From positions 26,023,831-26,087,830 of the forward strand of contig JAJEKV010000004.1 of NCBI GenBank assembly GCA_021234155.1: a DNA stretch of 64,000 bases, written 5' to 3'. The DNA is from Isoetes taiwanensis. Its lineage: Eukaryota; Streptophyta; Lycopodiopsida; Isoetales; Isoetaceae. The notes beneath the pieces are model-generated. The model saw only the letters and a list, made by a program, of their open reading frames with translations, searched no databases and was not told the DNA's origin. Every line of letters starts with the position of its first letter. The first letter of the stretch is position 1. Of this stretch, positions 54,851 to 64,000 are shown one piece after another. Position numbers and translations under genes: made by a program.

Positions 54851-57384
54851 ATATAACACAATAACAGGGGGTTTCCTTTGTGTTTTTTATACGCTTTTCA
54901 ATATGATTTTGCTATGATTTAGTTGATGTATTTGTTTGACTGTACTAAATAGTATTTCTAGAGTGCACCTTTTCTTGGCCGTTGACTCTTTTTTTCTTTT
55001 TTTTTTTTATATATAGATATTCATTACTTTATGAGGTTTACGTGACTACACAAAGCATCTTACTCTATACCCATTGTATGCATGAGAGTGGCCTTACTGA
55101 CCATAAAGATTTTGCCATCCTAAACAGATTAATTATTAATTTGAAAGTGCTATACTTTCTAAAGGCCCTATGTCTGCTAAACTAAGTGACTGCAAATAAG
55201 TAAACTTCCTAAGCCGGACTATAGCCTTCTTACTTTAACAACAAGGTAGCATTTTCCACAACTTGTTTCAATCATTGGATTTGATAAGCAGATTACAACT
55301 TATTAAAGCTGGAACTTGAAGCTTTTTTCCTTTTTCTAAGGTAAATAAGATCTATCTCATGATTTTTTGACTTTACACTGTGTGAGAATTAAGCTATGAT
55401 TAGGTTTAGGGTTGCACAAAGCATAACCACTGCTGGTTCATGACGGACAGAGATGTTTGCCTTACCATAACAGATTGGACCTATTCGATGGATACAGACA
55501 GCTAATTAGATGGAGCTTTGGCTGCATTTCGGCTTTTTACTGCATTATCAAGTTAAAAGTTTTACATGATCTTATTGCTCATATCTCTCTGGTGTCAAGG
55601 CACATCTCTTTCTCCTAATGTAACATGTGTCATTGGCATTCTTAGTAATTTTTATTCTTTATGATACTGTTACACAAGATTCTCTTGTTCATGATCATAT
55701 TGGAGCATATATAGAACCCACCATACAGCTTCTCGCATAGGACTAAAATTTCCAGGAGCTAACATGTAACTTAAACTTGGGACAAGTTATTATAGACTTT
55801 ATGATTTTTACTAGATATAACCATGTGCTTCTAGTATAATATAATAAGTGCCATTTTAAGATATGATTATCGAAATTCGGGAGACAGAGTGACTCTTTTA
55901 TTTTTTCAAAAAATAATCGTTACCTTGGATAAGTAATATTAACCCAAAAAATTTTCTTTCATACTATATTTGAAAATGTTTTGTGCTACGTTTAGGTTTA
56001 GGGCTTTAACAAACGGCCCGATCACTGCCGAATCACAGTGGAAGCAGATATAGACCTAGCCCTAACAGAATCAGCTTATTTGGCATGGTTCCAGAATGAT
56101 TTTTACAGATGGAGCCCTAGTTGCCTCACGATTCTGCACTTTTGTATTTAGACAAGCCGTTCACATGTTCATTTCGCTCTATGTTCTTTGATTGCAAGTC
56201 CCAGATCTCTACTCCTGCTATCTACTCCTGCTACATGCAAAAATTCGAAAGAGGTGGAAGAGTTTGATAGCTTTGCTGAAATTGAAGGCGCAGGTAGCTC
56301 TGCCGAAATCCCTATTGGTTTAGTGAGTAAAGAAGTGCCAGGTCCAGATCCATCTGAAATCCCTCCTGAAGTGGTCATTTCCAAGACTACATATGCTGAA
56401 GATAACAAAATCATGGCCTACATTACGGATTAGGTTCTTTACTATTATTTTAAAGTTGATATAGTTACCTTAGAATGTAGACTCTACTTTTGCTTTGGGC
56501 TGCTACACGAATCATTTATTGCTCACTTCGTTGGCTTATAAATGTTAATAGAATCCTCAATATATCTTTCAGACCTATGGCATTCTAGTTTTTGCCTAGA
56601 CTAACTCTAGATACTCCACGATATGTCCTTCATCTATAAGCTGTTTTCCACTATATCTATCTCTATTTCTGCTAAAATATAAGATTATATGCTCAATATA
56701 GTCCATGTTTAATGCTCTTACTTAGAATTGCTCATTTCTGATAAAGTACTCACTCATGATATGGTGCTTAACTATTGAGCTGTCATAATCTTACTACAGC
56801 AAATGCATACTGCCTGATTAGCATATTTTAGGAACAAAACATAAACTAAACATGTTTTTTGGTTACACAAGCACGTTTTCTTAATTGATTTCACTTGCTT
56901 GCAGGATTTAGAAACAGCATGCATGCTTGTCTTATTGCCATTTATTTCCTAAATTTCGTCTATATTCCATCTAGAATGCTGTCTATATTCTACTTGTTTA
57001 AGGGTCTAGCTTTATTCTGGTTTCCTACAGGATATTATTTGCCTTTCAGATTATTTATGTATTTTGTAGAGTACCATAAATATGGTGAAGGGCGTTAAGC
57101 CGGATTGGTTCTTAGCTTACCTGTGTGTCCTTTTAATATTACCCTTTTTAGGCTAATTATTAATTGGTTGACATGCAGGTAACCGGACTTATCCCTCCAT
57201 GTGATTTGTGGTTAACGATCGAGCAAAGCTACTGCTCAAATCGTCAAGTTTTTCAGATTGGTGATATCTAAGAGCCTCTCTTATGTTCTGCTTATTTTGT
57301 GGTGCCTCTTAGCTAGGAAGTTGGTTAAAAAACAATCTTTTAACTTTTCTCAAAAAAACAGTAATATCTGTGAAAATGTCTTGA
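54851..57384. other. No firm gene; T-rich, intron-like
   Basis: T-rich DNA with several AG-ending tracts that could be acceptors. A plus frame at 56215-56433 (KNSKEVEEFDSFAEIEGAGS, then PPEVVISKTTYAEDNKIM) has coding-like composition and follows TCCCAG, but no family was recognised. It might be an exon of a gene that continues to 58431-58742; this is only a guess. Confidence 0.3.
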
Positions 57385-57412
57385 TAGAATAGAATAGAAT
57401 AGAATAGAATAG
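57385..57412. repeat. (AATAG)n microsatellite
   Basis: Five to six AATAG units followed by T7. The same (AATAG)n-T7 arrangement occurs at 29923-29952, where it ends a LINE-like 3' UTR. Confidence 0.9.
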
Positions 57413-57708
57413 TTTTTTTAACTTCTAGTTGATGATGTTAGTCTGATAAATTTATCTTTTTATATTTGTGCTTAAATCTTAATATTAATTTCCTTTTTTG
57501 GATATATATACATGTTTTATCATCTATTTGAATTTAAAGCTCGAAAAACCTTCTATACAGTCTGATCTTTTTTTTTTATATATATATATGTCTATGCCTA
57601 GCTTGCATAATTAATGTAATGTGGCCCCTAAAGACATCTTCCTCTGCCAACTTATAATATGGCACTGGTAATTTGCTGTTTATTATATAGTTAATAGACA
57701 TGTTTATT

Positions 57709-57711
<3 letters not shown>

Positions 57712-57743
<32 letters not shown>

Positions 57744-58240
57744 TTGAAGGACGTCAGACTTTATTCAATCAAAGAGTCAAATACAAGTATAAATGCAGAG
57801 ACAGGAATAAAATCTCAGCGGATAAGCGGAGACCCACCGAGTGAAGCAACCTGCCTAAGCATAAGAGTGCACATCCAAAAACTCCTCAAAAATCAATCGC
57901 CTCTTGCGAGGGGCAAGTGAAGAACAATGATACGACTTTACAATGTAACCTTGAGCTTCTTGGAGAACACGATTATCTGCCACATCCAGACCTTTGAAGA
58001 TTACCAATCTTCGTCTTTTCCAGATAGTCCAAAGCAACCATCCCGTTGCTAGATGAAAAGCCTGGCCTTGTAACTCTGTCCATATCCCAATCTCTGTTAA
58101 AAAATAGCCTTAGCACATTCTCGTTTCTCATATGGGAAGTGTAGCAATAAGTATAGACTTGACAGAAATGTGAACTTAAACCATTGAGGTTTAAACTCGA
58201 TCCAGGTAAATTATAAAATGTAAAAATACAGTTAAACATT
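57712..58240 (-). mobile_element. 5'-truncated LINE with long poly(A)
   Basis: The plus-strand T-run at 57712-57742 is the poly(A) tail of a minus-strand element, preceded by GATTGAATAAAGTCTGACG with a good AATAAA signal. The coding part reads FNRDWDMDRV, then (next frame) QAFHLATGWLLWTIWKRRRL, VIFKG..VADNRVLQEAQGY and a stop near 57857. This is the extreme C-terminus typical of plant L1 ORF2 (…W.LWTIW..RN..IF.G…). No target duplication was found. Confidence 0.7.
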
Positions 58241-58430
58241 TGTGGCTTGCATTTCGACCTTCTAGGGTTAACGAAGCCAGGTATACCCCATCGACCACTA
58301 TGAGCGGGGGCTGATGATGCTGGCTTGACCGCTTTTTGGAAAATCGTATTACTCTGCCCAAGATATCCCTGGGCAGATTGATAGTTAATGAAGGGCTGCG
58401 GCAGTAATTAGGTTTCCCGGGCTTTCTACT

Positions 58431-58742
58431 ATGGAGTCGTGGGACTTGGTTTTGGAAGAAGACCTTCCCATCTCTGATGCAAATAGGGAGCGCCTAAATG
58501 GCAACGTTTTAGACAGAGAAATATCATTCTGCATGCAAGATTGTTCTCTTCAAGAGCATAAGGCAGTTATGGAGAGCTATAACAAGCGGGGCAAATTTAG
58601 TTATAGGGGCCAGCCACAGAACAGAAGGTTTCAGGGAGCCAATAGGCAAAGCTCTGGAGATTCTTCCCATTACGTTCCTGAAACTCAATACATGGATGAG
58701 CATGAATCTGACTTAGACGATAATCAGGTATGGAATGATTAG
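58431..58742 (+). CDS. Exon-like ORF of unknown function
   Basis: The ATG at 58431 (CTACTATGGAG) opens ESWDLVLEEDLPISDANRER. It continues with EISFCMQDCSLQEHKAVMES, an Arg/Gln-rich part (RGQPQNRRFQGANRQSSGDS) and an acidic C-terminus (DEHESDLDD). It reaches AATCAG|GTATGG, a fair splice donor near 58728, just before the stop. The low-complexity but balanced composition, start context and possible donor suggest a first coding exon. No domain recognised and the next exon was not found. It may equally be a fragment. Confidence 0.35.
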   Translation: MESWDLVLEEDLPISDANRERLNGNVLDREISFCMQDCSLQEHKAVMESYNKRGKFSYRGQPQNRRFQGANRQSSGDSSHYVPETQYMDEHESDLDDNQVWND

Positions 58743-59670
58743 CATTCGTGTACAAGAAGGATTTGGAAAAATATGCTAGTTCTTGGTTATGGTTTGCTAA
58801 CAGCACATATTACCGCTGTACTAATAGACAGATTGATTGGTATGGATATACTAATTTTTATTACTTAATCTGCCAGCAATGGAATGTATTTGTTAAAGTC
58901 TTACCCATTAAATGGTTTTCCTTTATCTCTGTTGAAACAATCATTAAACGTATGGCAAATATAGCCTGATAACTGAAAGGATTTTTCTTGGTTTATTTCT
59001 TTGTTCATCATTTAGATTTAGTCTCTTATTGAGCATTATTTATGGCCATTCTTTCTAAAATGTTCCTCTATATCTCTGGGCAAAAGGATTACATTAGGTG
59101 ATCGGTTGACAACCGAGATGCCTAAGGTACCTTTTGGCCCTTGCATCTTTACCCTTATCAGGCTAATGATGTATTGATTGGCTGCAGGTACGGGCTTCTA
59201 CTCCTAATGTCTTGCTTTTGTCCAGCGTGTTTTAGAAGTTCTTGGGAGTCTGGCTTACGAAACTGAAAGGAAGTTGTGATGGCTGGATGCTTTTGGGATT
59301 CAGTGTTGGTTTTTAAAGATGTTGGTCATCATATATTTCCAGGTGAAGATGATTCAAACAATCATGGGAGCCAGCATAATTACTAGGTTAAATGGTGAGT
59401 TACATTTGCCTAGTTAATAGTGTACATAATTTATCGAACCATTGGGGCTTATGGGATAACATTATTTCTATAAATATTCGAGGAGGTTAAGGCTACCGAA
59501 ATGGTGCCAAAACCATTCAAATGGTTCCAGCTAAAGCCCGGCAGATTCTCGGGCCTAAATCGACGATCAAACATCTGTAGATATAGACAAACTTAATACA
59601 ATAATATACAGAGGGAATTGCAGGCAATTCCGGCATGATTCGAGTGTATTGAATGAGTTCAAGTTCAAAT
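58743..59670. other. No gene found
   Basis: T-rich, intron-like sequence with AG acceptor-like sites (for example GGCTGCAG near 59188 and TTTCCAG near 59342), but no frame that could be joined with confidence to the upstream exon-like ORF. Confidence 0.35.
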
Positions 59671-59888
59671 TGTTGGTAATAGATTTCCGGTCAATGCTTT
59701 TACAATTGGGTCAATGACTCGAATGAACAGTAACATTTATAAAATATTCATATGGTTCATTGATCTTGTAAATCTATAGTTTCAAAGTTAATGCTAACTT
59801 GTGAAACCATTGCTTAAGTTTTTGAAGGTGAATCTCTAGACAAAGATCAAGAGGCCATCACACAAGTATTTTGATCCTAAATTTAACA
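59671..59888 (+). repeat. Provisional 5' LTR of the copia element (about 218 bp)
   Basis: TGTTGGTAAT..ATTTAACA, ending two bases before the primer site. TGTT/AACA fits short terminal inverted repeats, but the start was chosen by pattern only; a longer LTR is possible. Confidence 0.4.
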
Positions 59889-59931
59889 TTTGGTATCAGA
59901 GCTTGGTGTGCTTGATTATTCTTTGAACAAG

Positions 59932-61128
59932 ATGTCAAGCAGGTTTGGTGCTAGCCTTTTGAGCAGTGTGGATGTATTCAAAGGAGGAGCAGGCTTTCAG
60001 GTATGGAAAGATGCAATTAAACACATTCTTGAAGTAGAGGAGCTATGGGATCTTGTTGATCCAGAAGGTGTGGACTTGAGCAGTCCAGTAAACACTATAC
60101 AGAGGTCTGTGTCAGAAGGTTCAGTACATGCAAATGCTACTAATGCAACAAATGCAGGTGAGACAAGTGCAAGGGAAACAGTGGTCAGCCAAGGAGTAAT
60201 GGCAGGAAGGTCATTGTATGCACGTATCAAGGAGGCTCAAGGAATTATCTCTTGCAAGGTAAGTTCTACCATTAGGCTTAAATTGAGAGATAAAAGTCCT
60301 AGGCAGATGTGGAAGTTTCTCCTTATGAACTATGAGGAGAAGACCTCTTCACAGATTGAATTATTGGAGAATGAACTCAGAAGCTTAAAGCTTCAAGTAG
60401 AAGGGGATGTCTCAGAATATTTTAACCAGTTTGATAACATTATTGCTGACTTGTCAGCTGTAGCAGTAAATGTATCAGAAAGGAGTCAAGTCTTACAAAT
60501 TTCTAGAGCCATTGACAATGAACAACTAGGATTATTCATAAGGAATATGTGTAAAACACGAGAAGAAGCTGAAAAGGTGTTGAGAACAGAATTTGAGCAA
60601 AAGAAATTCAAGGAAGGAGAGGATACTACTGAAATACTTCTCACTGGTGCAAAGAAACAGATCACATGCTATTATTGTCATGAGAGTGGTCATTTTAAAA
60701 GCCAATGCCCAAAAATAAAAAAGGAATTTAACTGTTATAACTGTGGAGGTAAAGGGCACATGGCTGCCAAATGTTCATCTCCAAAAGATTATAGTCAAGG
60801 GAGAGGAAGGGGAAAAGCTCCTAGAGGAGGAAGAGGTGTTGGGAGAAAAGATGGAAGCAGACCTGCAGGTGTTCATATCACCAAGGCAGCTGAAGAAGCA
60901 AACAAAGAGGAGTCTCAAGATGAGAATGAGGTAAATAAATTGTTGGTAGCTCAAAATGCAAATTCTGAAACTAATAAAAAGCATGATGTTGTTGTAGTTG
61001 ATAGTGGAGCTGAGAGATCAGTAGTTCAAACTACTGATCTACTCCAAACTATTGATGCCACTCGAAAGAGCAAAATTCAAGTTGGAAATGGAGAAGTGCA
61101 ACTTGCTGAAGGATCTGGATTATTGTAG
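59932..61128 (+). CDS. copia gag and protease
   Basis: Starts at ATG 59932 (MSSRFGASLLSSVDVFKGGA), the first ATG after the primer site, and ends at an in-frame TAG at 61126, 398 codons. A UBN2/Retrotran_gag-type region (FQVWKDAIKHILEVEELWDL; YEEKTSSQIELLENELRSLK) is followed by two CCHC knuckles, CYYCHESGHFKSQC (60667-60708) and CYNCGGKGHMAAKC (60733-60774), and a Gly/Arg-rich RNA-binding stretch. The aspartic protease motif VVVDSGAERSVV lies at about 60991-61026. The TAG sits just after the protease flap region (GNGEVQLAEGSGLL), where copia polyproteins normally continue without interruption. Confidence 0.9.
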   Translation: MSSRFGASLLSSVDVFKGGAGFQVWKDAIKHILEVEELWDLVDPEGVDLSSPVNTIQRSVSEGSVHANATNATNAGETSARETVVSQGVMAGRSLYARIKEAQGIISCKVSSTIRLKLRDKSPRQMWKFLLMNYEEKTSSQIELLENELRSLKLQVEGDVSEYFNQFDNIIADLSAVAVNVSERSQVLQISRAIDNEQLGLFIRNMCKTREEAEKVLRTEFEQKKFKEGEDTTEILLTGAKKQITCYYCHESGHFKSQCPKIKKEFNCYNCGGKGHMAAKCSSPKDYSQGRGRGKAPRGGRGVGRKDGSRPAGVHITKAAEEANKEESQDENEVNKLLVAQNANSETNKKHDVVVVDSGAERSVVQTTDLLQTIDATRKSKIQVGNGEVQLAEGSGLL

Positions 61129-63357
61129 CTGATAGACTTAGATGGAAATGTTGTTGACATAGAAAATGTTTTGTGTGTGCCTACTTTGATCAAAAACTTG
61201 ATCTCAGTTAGTCAACTAGTTGACTTGGGATACAAGATAAACTTTGATTCCAAAGGATGTAGTATTTATCTTGATAATATATTGAAGTTTTATGCCAAAA
61301 GATTTGGTAATCTATTTCAAATGGAGGGAGCCATTAAAAGTAGCATAAATTGCATTATTAATTCTGATACAGAGTTATGGCATAACAGGTTAGCTCACAC
61401 TCATTACAACAATATTAAATACTTGGCAAAAAAGGGATGGATTTCTTGCAGAGATGATAAGTCAGACAAATTGATGTGTGAAGGATGCATGCTTGGTAAA
61501 ATAAACAGGCTGCCATTCAAGAAGTCAACAAATAGAGCTAAACATGTGCTTGAATTAGTACATACAGACCTTTGTGGACCTCTGAACATAAGGAGCAGAT
61601 CAAACAAAAGGTACTTCATCACGTTTATAGATGATTGCTCTCGAAAATGCAAAGTTTATTGCTTAGCAAGAAAATCACTAGCATTACAAGCTTTTAAACA
61701 ATATGTAGCAGAGGTAGAAAGAGAAACTGGGAATAAAGTGAAATGCATTAGGTCAGATCGAGGAGGAGAATACTTGTCTACTAAGTTTAGACTGCTTTGT
61801 ATTGCTAATGGAATCAAAAGGAAGATGACTTGCAGGTTTAGCCCCCAACAAAATGGGGTGGCAGAAAGAAAGAATAGGACTCTAATAAATGCAGTTAGGT
61901 CCATGATTAAACAAAGTGGACTTCCTAATTATTTATGGGAGGAGGCCTTGAAGACTGCCACTCTTGTTCAAAACAGACTTCCTACAGCAGCTATAGCTAT
62001 AAAAGGTAATGTACCTCATAATCTTTGGCATAATGGCAATGAAAAGATTGATTATGGCAGATTCAAAACTTATGGATGCCTTACTTATGCTCATATACCT
62101 CATGAATTAAGGAAGAAGTTGGACAGCAAAGCTGAAGTTGGCTACTTAGTAGGATATGATGAGGAAGCCAAGGGATACAGGATTTTTAATCCACTTACCA
62201 AGCAAATAATTATTAGTAGGGATGTGGTGTTTAATGAGAATGTCATTTACAGAGATAGGTTGAAAAGTTATGAATCAAAGGGAGCAGAAGTAGAGAAACA
62301 GGATAAAGCGGCAAAACAAATGGACAAACAGGTAAATGATTTGGATTCAGATGATGATGACTCATTAGAAGATGATAATGCAAATGAAATAGCAGTTAAG
62401 AACATGCAGCAAGCAGGGGAATCAGAAAACCAAACAGAACAGCAAGAGGAAAGTATTGTCAAACAAAAGAAAAATCAAGCTGATAGACTTTTAGAGGATA
62501 CTCACATTGACTTAGACAAATATGGGCAGACTGAAACAGGAAAAAGCAGGAGACTACAGGGAATACATATAGATCATGATCAGATTTTGAGTATAACAGA
62601 AGATTCAAGTGTACCTAGGTCATATGATGAAGTGCTGGCATGTTCAGACAAAAAAATGTGGATAAATGCAATGAACGAGGAGATGGACTCTTTTAAGGAA
62701 ACACACACTTATGATATAGTGGAATACACTGCAGACAAACATGTAATAGGCAGCAAATGGCTGTTTAAGTTAAAGACAAATGCAGATGGAAGTTTGAAAC
62801 ACAAAGTTAGACTAGTGGCTCAGGGATTTACCCAGAAAAAGGGAGAAGATTATGAGGAGACTTATTCTCCAATTATAAAGCTGACTAGTCTTAGAATGCT
62901 ATTATCTATAGCTAATGCTCTGGACTTAGTACATCATATGGATGTAAAAACTGCCTTCCTAAATGCAAAGCTAGAGGAAAATGTATATCTCAGGCAACCA
63001 GCTGGTTTTGAGCAAGGAGAAAACAAAATTTGGAAGTTAAATAGGGCTGTATATGGCCTAAAGCAGTCCCCCAGGGAATGGTACAATTGCATTGATAAGT
63101 ATCTTAGAGAACAAAAGTTTGAGAAGCTACAGAATGATGGAAATCTATACAGGTTCAGAAATGAAAGAGAATATTGTATAATTGCCCTGTATGTGGATGA
63201 CTGTATTATGTTTGCAAACAGCAAATCATGTTTGAATCAATGCAAAGAGATACTCAAGAGCAAGTTCAGAATGACAGACCTTGGTGAGTTAAAACAATTT
63301 CTTGGAATAGAATACGAGAAACAGGCAGAAAAAGATTTTGAAGCTTACACAACATAG
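61129..63357 (+). CDS. copia integrase and reverse transcriptase
   Basis: Continues in the same frame as gag after the TAG: VLCVPTLIKNLISVSQLVDL; integrase zinc site H..H..C..C (LWHNRLAHTH; MCEGCMLGK); catalytic D (HTDLCGPL), D (IRSDRGGEY), E (NGVAERKNRT). An acidic linker follows. RT then has GSKWLFKLK, HHMDVKTAFLNAKL, VYGLKQSPREWY and the catalytic ALYVDDCIMF. The frame ends at 63357 after LKQFLGIEYEKQAEKD because an extra T in the T4 run at 63336-63339 shifts it. All catalytic residues are present. Confidence 0.9.
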   Translation: MIDLDGNVVDIENVLCVPTLIKNLISVSQLVDLGYKINFDSKGCSIYLDNILKFYAKRFGNLFQMEGAIKSSINCIINSDTELWHNRLAHTHYNNIKYLAKKGWISCRDDKSDKLMCEGCMLGKINRLPFKKSTNRAKHVLELVHTDLCGPLNIRSRSNKRYFITFIDDCSRKCKVYCLARKSLALQAFKQYVAEVERETGNKVKCIRSDRGGEYLSTKFRLLCIANGIKRKMTCRFSPQQNGVAERKNRTLINAVRSMIKQSGLPNYLWEEALKTATLVQNRLPTAAIAIKGNVPHNLWHNGNEKIDYGRFKTYGCLTYAHIPHELRKKLDSKAEVGYLVGYDEEAKGYRIFNPLTKQIIISRDVVFNENVIYRDRLKSYESKGAEVEKQDKAAKQMDKQVNDLDSDDDDSLEDDNANEIAVKNMQQAGESENQTEQQEESIVKQKKNQADRLLEDTHIDLDKYGQTETGKSRRLQGIHIDHDQILSITEDSSVPRSYDEVLACSDKKMWINAMNEEMDSFKETHTYDIVEYTADKHVIGSKWLFKLKTNADGSLKHKVRLVAQGFTQKKGEDYEETYSPIIKLTSLRMLLSIANALDLVHHMDVKTAFLNAKLEENVYLRQPAGFEQGENKIWKLNRAVYGLKQSPREWYNCIDKYLREQKFEKLQNDGNLYRFRNEREYCIIALYVDDCIMFANSKSCLNQCKEILKSKFRMTDLGELKQFLGIEYEKQAEKDFEAYTT

Positions 63358-64000
63358 ACATATAGATAATATGTTGAAAAGGTTCAACCTTGATCATGCT
63401 AACACAGTCAGCACTCCAATAGTTCCAGGTCATAAGCTTACTGCAGAAGAAGAAATTTCAGAAAAAGAAAGAAAAGAAATGGAGGAAATACCCTATCGAG
63501 CATTGGTAGGATGTTTGCTTTACTTGGCAAACAACACAAGGCCAGATATTACATATGCTGTCAACATTCTTAGCAGACGAAATCACAATCCCAGCAAGCA
63601 GCATTGGATAGCTGGGAAAAGGGTACTTAGGTACCTAAAAGGTACTATGAACAATGGTCTAACTTATAATTCTACAGACTTGATCATGAAGGCTTTTAGT
63701 GATGCTGAATGGGGAGGAGATTTAAGTTGCAGAAAGTCTACCTCAGGCTATGTAATAATGTTAGGAGGAAGCACTATAGCATGGAGAACTAAAAAGCAGA
63801 ATGCCATAGCTATGTCCACAGCTGAAGCTGAGTATGTGGCTGCATCCCTGCTTGCCAAAGAAATTGCATGGTTAAGAAGGTTAATGAATGAGTTGGATTG
63901 TGATAAAGAAAGACCAACACAGATCTTCACTGATAGCCAGAGTTGCATGGCCATTGTCAAAAATCTTGTAGACCATGACAGGACCAAACATATTGAGCTG
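63340..64000 (+). pseudogene. copia RNase H part, frameshifted from RT and cut by window end
   Basis: In the plus-one frame: LTQHRHIDNMLKRFNL, PYRALVGCLLYLANNTRPDI, then RNase H AFSDAEWGGD, STAEAEYVAA and IFTDSQSCMAI with catalytic D, E, D visible. The frame is open to 64000, ending HDRTKHIEL. Separated from RT only by the single-base shift. Confidence 0.85.

Larger units (their letters stand above)
59671..64000 (+). mobile_element. Ty1/copia retrotransposon, cut by the window end
   Basis: Primer site TGGTATCAGAGC at 59891-59902, then gag, protease, integrase, RT and RNase H in copia order. One in-frame TAG (61126-61128) and one frameshift (about 63336-63339) are the only coding lesions seen, so the copy is fairly young. 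The 3' LTR is beyond 64000, so the 5' LTR limit is provisional. Confidence 0.9.

Overview
This window is nuclear DNA from a land plant with a large, repeat-rich genome. Support comes from Ty3/gypsy and Ty1/copia retrotransposons primed by the plant initiator tRNA-Met, plant-type LINEs, PPR-gene debris, a plant YIP1-family gene with ordinary GT-AG introns, and a broken plant bHLH exon. The debris-laden, intron-like sequence would suit a fern or gymnosperm, but I cannot fix the lineage from sequence alone. Only one host gene looks intact: a YIP4/YIPF6-like Golgi/TGN membrane protein, three exons, minus strand, 46278-47569. Almost everything else is mobile or decayed.

Layout. 1-2.9 kb: 3' end of an old LTR element (polypurine tract and LTR start). 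3-8.4 kb: intron-like DNA, a decayed plus-strand gene (about 6.0-7.5 kb) and a 95-bp tandem array of palindromic GCACCATGGCCATGGTGC-type motifs. 8.7-29 kb: a minus-strand locus with a histone-H3-fold exon (8675-8990), an acidic exon and further coding debris. It is interrupted by two related Ty3/gypsy insertions, each with a perfect 5-bp target duplication: a 13.7-kb element (9287-23007, TAGGT) and a deleted 3.1-kb relative (23660-26765, GCTCA). 29-44 kb: mostly non-coding, with a SINE-like unit, local duplications, LINE pieces and PPR fragments. 44.8-47.6 kb: bHLH remnant and the YIP gene. 48-59 kb: an LTR-like remnant, duplications, a retroposon with a 13-bp target duplication, LINE fragments and one unknown exon-like ORF. 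59.7-64 kb: a fairly young Ty1/copia element running off the window.

The main discovery is in the 13.7-kb Ty3/gypsy element. Between the 5' LTR and gag it carries two extra genes. Each sits about 110 bp downstream of its own TATAAATA box, and each box lies below a pair of 67-bp near-perfect palindromes. The first extra gene starts with the exact histone H3 tail (M-ARTKQTARK) and ends in an H3 histone fold, with a long charged linker between; it is now frameshifted. The second encodes an unrecognised protein of about 500 codons. gag, protease, RT, a deleted RNase H, integrase and a chromodomain follow. This H3-encoding element has landed in a locus that itself encodes a different H3-fold protein. 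I know of no described retrotransposon with this arrangement, but I could not search.
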